Source of the DNA: CAZLPY01 sp964561525
Lineage (GTDB): Bacteria > Patescibacteriota > UBA1384 > CAJBMM01
Assembly (NCBI GenBank): GCA_964561525.1
Contig: CAZLPY010000051.1
Coordinates: forward strand, 1 to 7,672
Length of the DNA: 7,672 nt
Direction: 5' to 3'
Shown here: positions 4,699-7,672 of the stretch, piece by piece
Layout: each line of letters opens with the position of its first letter
How positions within the stretch are numbered: the first letter of the stretch is position 1
Program-made: the position numbers and the translations under genes
Notes under the pieces: generated by a model
Database searches by the model: none
What the model was told of the DNA's origin: nothing
The model's input: only the letters and a program-made list of their open reading frames with translations

Positions 4699-5481
4699 AT
4701 TATCGTCGATGTCCACACTCATCTTAATTTTCCACAGTTTGACCCTGACCGAGAACAGGTTATTACTCGCATGAAAGCGGCTTCAGTTGGGGCGGCGATT
4801 GTAGTCGGAACTGATATTGTGACCAGTGAAGCAGCGCTAGAGATAGCGGAGCGCAATCCAAACTTATTTGCTGCTGTAGGACTACACCCGACAGATGTAC
4901 CAATTCGTGGCGATTTGTCCAATCAATCAGTGCCATACCGGCCGTATCTGGCACATCAAGAAGTGGTCGCTATAGGTGAGGTGGGGTTTGATTTTCACTA
5001 CACAGAGGACAAAGATCTTGAGGTAGCCAAAAGTGCGCAGTGGCATGTACTAACACAATTTGTCGAACTAGCGAATGAGACGAATCGCCCCATCATTATT
5101 CATTGTCGAGATGCTGCAGACGACTTAGTTGACTTTTTGGGTCAAAATGCAATTAGCGCGGGTGCGGTAGCCCATTGCTTTGATGGCTCCTATGAGTTTG
5201 CTCGTGCATTGCTCGATTTTGGACACTACATTTCTCTCACCGCCATGATTACATATCCCAAAAACGATGCGCTACGAGAGGTGGTCAAAAAACTCCCACC
5301 CGACCGAGTGCTCACTGAAACGGACTGCCCATTTTTACCTCCACAAGATTTAAGAGGGCAGCGCAATGAACCAATGTACGTTGCTGAGGTAGTACGTCAG
5401 TTGGCCGAGCTATGGCAGATGCCGATGGATGCGGTTGATCAGATAACTACTAAAAACGCCAAAGATCTGTTTAAAATATAA
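4699..5481 (+). CDS. tatD: TatD-family metal-dependent DNase/hydrolase, probable AUU or AUC start
   Basis: A TIM-barrel metallohydrolase of about 260 residues, the usual family length. TatD enzymes are cytoplasmic, divalent-metal-dependent 3'-5' exonucleases linked to DNA repair. Counting from ATT 4699 as residue 1, the product starts MIVDVHTHLNF, giving the obligatory HxH metal pair H6/H8. Further ligands are E94 (IGEVGFDF), H135 (IIIHCRD), H159 (AHCFDG) and D209 (TETDCPFLPP); H63 sits in VGLHPTD. The first in-frame ATG, at 4771, would remove the first strand and both HxH histidines. No ATG, GTG or TTG lies in frame between 4699 and there, nor in the upstream stretch I checked. A strong AAGGAG precedes the ATT/ATC pair, so a rare start codon is the simplest reading; ATC 4702 has the better spacing. 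The gene follows the transporter by 20 nt and is probably co-transcribed with it. The family call is firm; the exact start is open. Confidence 0.9.
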   Translation: MIVDVHTHLNFPQFDPDREQVITRMKAASVGAAIVVGTDIVTSEAALEIAERNPNLFAAVGLHPTDVPIRGDLSNQSVPYRPYLAHQEVVAIGEVGFDFHYTEDKDLEVAKSAQWHVLTQFVELANETNRPIIIHCRDAADDLVDFLGQNAISAGAVAHCFDGSYEFARALLDFGHYISLTAMITYPKNDALREVVKKLPPDRVLTETDCPFLPPQDLRGQRNEPMYVAEVVRQLAELWQMPMDAVDQITTKNAKDLFKI

Positions 5482-5511
5482 TAAGTCGATGGTCGAGGTA
5501 TAGGGAAAAAC

Positions 5512-5541
5512 TTGCCAAACCTTGGTATTTTGGGTTAAAAT
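5512..5541 (+). promoter_or_regulatory. Promoter for the Fe-S scaffold/folD/mnmA group
   Basis: TTGCCA (5512-5517), an 18-bp spacer and TAAAAT (5536-5541) resemble a sigma70 promoter. Start of transcription would be about 5547-5549, almost at the ATG at 5551, which has no Shine-Dalgarno; a leaderless mRNA is likely. The palindrome CCAA-ACC-TTGG (5515-5525) overlaps the -35 and could be an operator. Confidence 0.55.
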
Positions 5542-5550
5542 AATGGTCAT

Positions 5551-5793
5551 ATGATGGATCAAGAAACAAAGCTGCAAAAAGTAAATGAGATGTTGGATCA
5601 GGCCAGGCCATATCTGGAAACGCATGGCGGCGGTATTCAGTTAATCGATCTTACAGATGATGGAGTGGTGCACCTCGCATTTCGTGGTCATTGTGTTGGA
5701 TGTTCACTATCAGCGATGACTATGAAGATGGGTATTGAGCGCCTACTGGCGGATAATCTGCCTGACATCGTGACCGGGGTTAAAGAGGTATAA
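5551..5793 (+). CDS. NifU C-terminal-domain (Nfu-type) Fe-S cluster scaffold
   Basis: A complete 80-residue protein made only of the NifU C-terminal domain. The marks are YLETHGGGIQLIDL (21-34), the predicted beta-sheet VVHLAFRG, and the cluster-binding CxxC C48/C51 in GHCVGCSLSAMTMKMGIE. Nfu domains bind a [4Fe-4S] cluster between two subunits and pass it to apo-enzymes. No N-terminal A-type domain is fused, unlike E. coli NfuA, and no iscS or sufBCD is in the window. ATG 5551 or ATG 5554 can start it. Neither has a ribosome site, and a promoter lies just upstream, so leaderless translation is probable. Its TAA is followed at once by the folD start codon, so the two are surely co-expressed. 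Which client protein it serves is unknown. Confidence 0.9.
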   Translation: MMDQETKLQKVNEMLDQARPYLETHGGGIQLIDLTDDGVVHLAFRGHCVGCSLSAMTMKMGIERLLADNLPDIVTGVKEV

Positions 5794-6645
5794 GTGGAGA
5801 AAGAGTTACTCGGTAAACCTTTAGCGGATACCATTTATCGAAAAGTTAGTGATGAGGTGGCCACACTGAAAGCGCGTGGCCACCGCGTTCATGTGCGCGG
5901 GGTGATAGTGGGAAACGATCCTGCATCAATTGCTTATCAAAACATTAAAGAATCTGCTGCTGAGCGTTGTGGCATTGGTTACTCCAGAGTAGTTTTTCCC
6001 GAAAGCATTGATCAAGAAACTCTGGTGCAGGAGTTGGAATCGTTCAGCAATGACCCTGATATGACGGGCATTATTGTGCAATTGCCCCTGCCAGAGCACC
6101 TACATCGGGATACGATACTGAGAGCAGTGAGTGCTTGGAAGGACATCGATGCATTTTATTACACGCTGGGGCGGGACGTAGTTCATCTATCCGACGTGCG
6201 TCCGCCAACTCCCATGGCGATGCTTAAGCTTTTTGACCAGACAAACAGCAGCTTAAAAGATCAAAATATCGTCGTAGTAGGGAACGGGTTTTTAGTGGGG
6301 CGGCCGCTCCTGGCCATGTTGCGTGAGCGTGGTGCAGAGCCTCAGTTGATTGACGCTGACACTGCCGAACGTGATCGAATCATTCGGGATGCCGATGTGT
6401 TATTTACGGGCGTAGGCGTGCCGGCTTTAATCAAACCCCAGATGATCAAGCAGGGAGTAATCATTATCGATGCCGGTTACGCCAAAGTGGAGGGCAAAAT
6501 TTACGGGGATGTGGCCGACGAGTGTATGCTAAAGGCACGTTTCATGACCCCAGCGATCGGCGGGGTCGGGCCGCTGACCGTTGCCATCTTGATGGAGAAC
6601 TCAGTACGGTTGGCTAAGGCACAACTGGTTCAAACAAACCCTTAA
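5794..6645 (+). CDS. folD: FolD-type methylenetetrahydrofolate dehydrogenase/cyclohydrolase, divergent
   Basis: A 283-residue protein of normal FolD length. FolD interconverts 5,10-methylene-, methenyl- and 10-formyl-tetrahydrofolate in the cytoplasm. Kept features: VGNDPASIAYQNIK with the catalytic YxxxK pair Y48/K52, GIIVQLPLP (92-100), KDID (116-119), and GGVGPLTVAIL (256-266). Altered features: after KDID the usual GFHxxNxG is AFYYTLG. The usual PCTP is PPTP (137-140). The nucleotide-binding GRSxxVGxP is GNGFLVGRP (163-171). The cHSxT strand that contacts NADP phosphate is IDADT (186-190), with acids at 187 and 189. TPVPGGVGP reads TPAIGGVGP. The changes cluster at the cofactor site and suggest NAD rather than NADP, or weakened dehydrogenase activity; this is inference. 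GTG 5794 abuts the previous stop and has AAAGAGG (5782-5788) 5 nt upstream, inside that gene. Confidence 0.92.
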   Translation: MEKELLGKPLADTIYRKVSDEVATLKARGHRVHVRGVIVGNDPASIAYQNIKESAAERCGIGYSRVVFPESIDQETLVQELESFSNDPDMTGIIVQLPLPEHLHRDTILRAVSAWKDIDAFYYTLGRDVVHLSDVRPPTPMAMLKLFDQTNSSLKDQNIVVVGNGFLVGRPLLAMLRERGAEPQLIDADTAERDRIIRDADVLFTGVGVPALIKPQMIKQGVIIIDAGYAKVEGKIYGDVADECMLKARFMTPAIGGVGPLTVAILMENSVRLAKAQLVQTNP

Positions 6646-6663
6646 AACGGTATTCTAAAAAAA

Positions 6664-7672
6664 ATGCATAGATCAGACGAAACTATTTGTGTAGCGATGT
6701 CAGGTGGTGTTGACTCCGCAGTTGCGGCGGCTTTGCTGAAATCTGCGGGCTATACCGTGATCGGTGCCTATATGAAAAATTGGTCCCTTGACCAAGAGGG
6801 GGTGAAGTATCGCCCTTGGCAGGAGGATGCAGATGATGCCGAGATGGTATGTCAAAAGTTAGGCATACCGTTCCATATTTTTGATTTTGAGCAACAGTAT
6901 CAGGAGCGTGTAGTACAGGCTTTTGTGTCTGAATATGCGAAAGGCCGCACTCCGAATCCAGATGTGTTGTGCAACAAAGAAGTAAAATTTGACTTATTTT
7001 TGGCGAAAGCGAGGGAGCTTGGCGCATCAAAAATGGCAACCGGACACTACGCACGAGTTGTATCTGGAGACACACTGTCGGTATTAAAAACCGGTATCGA
7101 TCCGAATAAAGATCAATCCTATTTTTTGTATACCCTGACGGAGAAAGAGCTGCCACATGTACTATTTCCAATTGGGCATTTGCTAAAAACCGAAGTGCGC
7201 CAGTTAGCTCGTCAATTTGATTTACCGAATGCTACCAAAAAAGACAGTCAAGGTATTTGTTTTATTGGTCCGGTTTCGATGCGCCGGTTTTTGCAGCATT
7301 ATCTGACGTCAAAACCAGGAAATGTTATAAATCCAGAAGGGGTTGTGCTCGGTAAGCATGAAGGGGTGATATTTTATACTGAGGGACAACGCCACGGATT
7401 TGACACTGGTGGTGCCCACACCCCGCTTTACGTTGTTGAAAAGCGTTTGTCCAGTAATGAATTAGTAGTTGCCCCGAGGGGACATAGTGCATCGTTGACC
7501 AAGGTCCTCCAGTTCGAAAATCCAACGTGGACTGTTGCTCCGCCACAGCCTACTAATGTCTACAACGTACGAGTACGCTATCGACAAACGTTGCACCGCG
7601 CCAAAGTCAAGCAGAACGGAAGCAGCGTTGTATTGGAATTTGAGAGTGCGATTGAATCAGTTAGCTTGGGTC
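6664..7672 (+). CDS. mnmA: tRNA-specific 2-thiouridylase MnmA (3' end missing)
   Basis: 336 codons are visible and the gene runs off the right edge, probably short of its end by only a few tens of residues. MnmA adenylates and thiolates U34 in the anticodon of tRNAs for Lys, Glu and Gln, taking sulfur from a cysteine desulfurase relay. Visible marks: the PP-loop SGGVDS (13-18); NPDVLCN with catalytic C103; ATGHYAR; DQSYFLYTL; and DSQGICFIG with the persulfide-carrying C199, which lies at the same number as in E. coli as I remember it. The central domain has EGQRHGFDTGG in place of the common GQRxGLxxGG. The C-terminal barrel is entered (RVRYRQ, FESAIESVSLG). ATG 6664 lies 18 nt after folD, with an A-rich stretch and no Shine-Dalgarno before it. 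Read-through from the upstream promoter is the likely source of expression. Confidence 0.95.
   Translation, partial: MHRSDETICVAMSGGVDSAVAAALLKSAGYTVIGAYMKNWSLDQEGVKYRPWQEDADDAEMVCQKLGIPFHIFDFEQQYQERVVQAFVSEYAKGRTPNPDVLCNKEVKFDLFLAKARELGASKMATGHYARVVSGDTLSVLKTGIDPNKDQSYFLYTLTEKELPHVLFPIGHLLKTEVRQLARQFDLPNATKKDSQGICFIGPVSMRRFLQHYLTSKPGNVINPEGVVLGKHEGVIFYTEGQRHGFDTGGAHTPLYVVEKRLSSNELVVAPRGHSASLTKVLQFENPTWTVAPPQPTNVYNVRVRYRQTLHRAKVKQNGSSVVLEFESAIESVSLG

Noticed and set aside
4709..4774. Out-of-frame 21-codon ORF whose TGA overlaps ATG 4771, which could justify a short TatD
   Set aside because: It would leave TatD without the HxH metal ligands, while the same DNA read in the TatD frame encodes the exact family N-terminus.
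6628..6656. Separate promoter for mnmA (TATTCT at 6651-6656)
   Set aside because: The -10 is passable but no -35 stands at a proper distance; co-transcription with folD is simpler.
6683..7171. 162-codon minus-strand open frame
   Set aside because: It lies wholly inside mnmA, whose PP-loop and catalytic cysteines are clear in the other frame; its product resembles no protein family.
1..7672. Recoded UGA (as in Absconditabacteria or Gracilibacteria)
   Set aside because: TGA ends the TrmB-like gene and metG at family-typical lengths, and no TGA occurs in frame inside the conserved genes.
1..7672. tRNA or rRNA genes, transposase or phage genes
   Set aside because: No cloverleaf, rRNA core, transposase or integrase sequence was seen by reading both strands; a tRNAscan or Rfam search would settle small RNAs.

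Overview
This window looks like ordinary chromosome from a small-genome bacterium. The paired TrmB-type regulators, compact divergent housekeeping proteins, tight gene packing and likely leaderless starts fit the Candidate Phyla Radiation (Patescibacteria), but that placement is inference because no rRNA or marker phylogeny is available here. UGA reads as stop throughout, so the recoded-UGA CPR lineages are unlikely. A 100-N scaffold gap shows that this is an assembled, probably metagenomic or single-cell, sequence.

Layout. Positions 1-760 (minus strand) hold two consecutive, overlapping TrmB-like winged-helix regulators; the second runs off the left edge. A 101-bp divergent intergenic region carries opposed, overlapping sigma70-type promoters. 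It leads rightward into an unrecognised regulator-like protein (862-1656: helical N-terminus, winged helix, C-terminal zinc ribbon), which ends at a good intrinsic terminator (1662-1700). Next comes a short ORF (1744-1860) whose first 17 codons are a second, diverged copy of the metG 5' end, run into an imperfect hairpin element. Its stop codon overlaps the start of the intact metG (1857-3353). Positions 3354-3820 hold no gene. They carry a family of about 41-42-bp tandem repeats: older 41-bp units forming a 67-bp perfect direct repeat on both sides of a younger 42-bp array that the assembler could not resolve.

Rightward there follow an EamA/DMT-type membrane transporter (3821-4678) and tatD, a metal-dependent hydrolase. 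The tatD metal-binding N-terminus is only in frame if translation begins at a non-canonical AUU or AUC codon behind a strong Shine-Dalgarno (4699-5481). A promoter at 5512-5541 then starts a second rightward set: a NifU C-terminal-domain Fe-S scaffold (5551-5793), a divergent FolD (5794-6645, GTG start directly abutting the previous stop) and mnmA (6664 to the right edge).

How the genes relate. metG charges tRNA-Met and MnmA thiolates the wobble uridine of tRNAs, so translation is the main theme. FolD supplies or interconverts one-carbon folates, and the NifU-like protein handles Fe-S clusters. The left end is a regulator cluster with no visible target other than itself. I do not see a defence system, a mobile element with a transposase, or a CRISPR array. 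The most unusual points are the metG 5' remnant, the tatD start codon, the repeat locus with its collapsed array, and the altered cofactor-site motifs of FolD.
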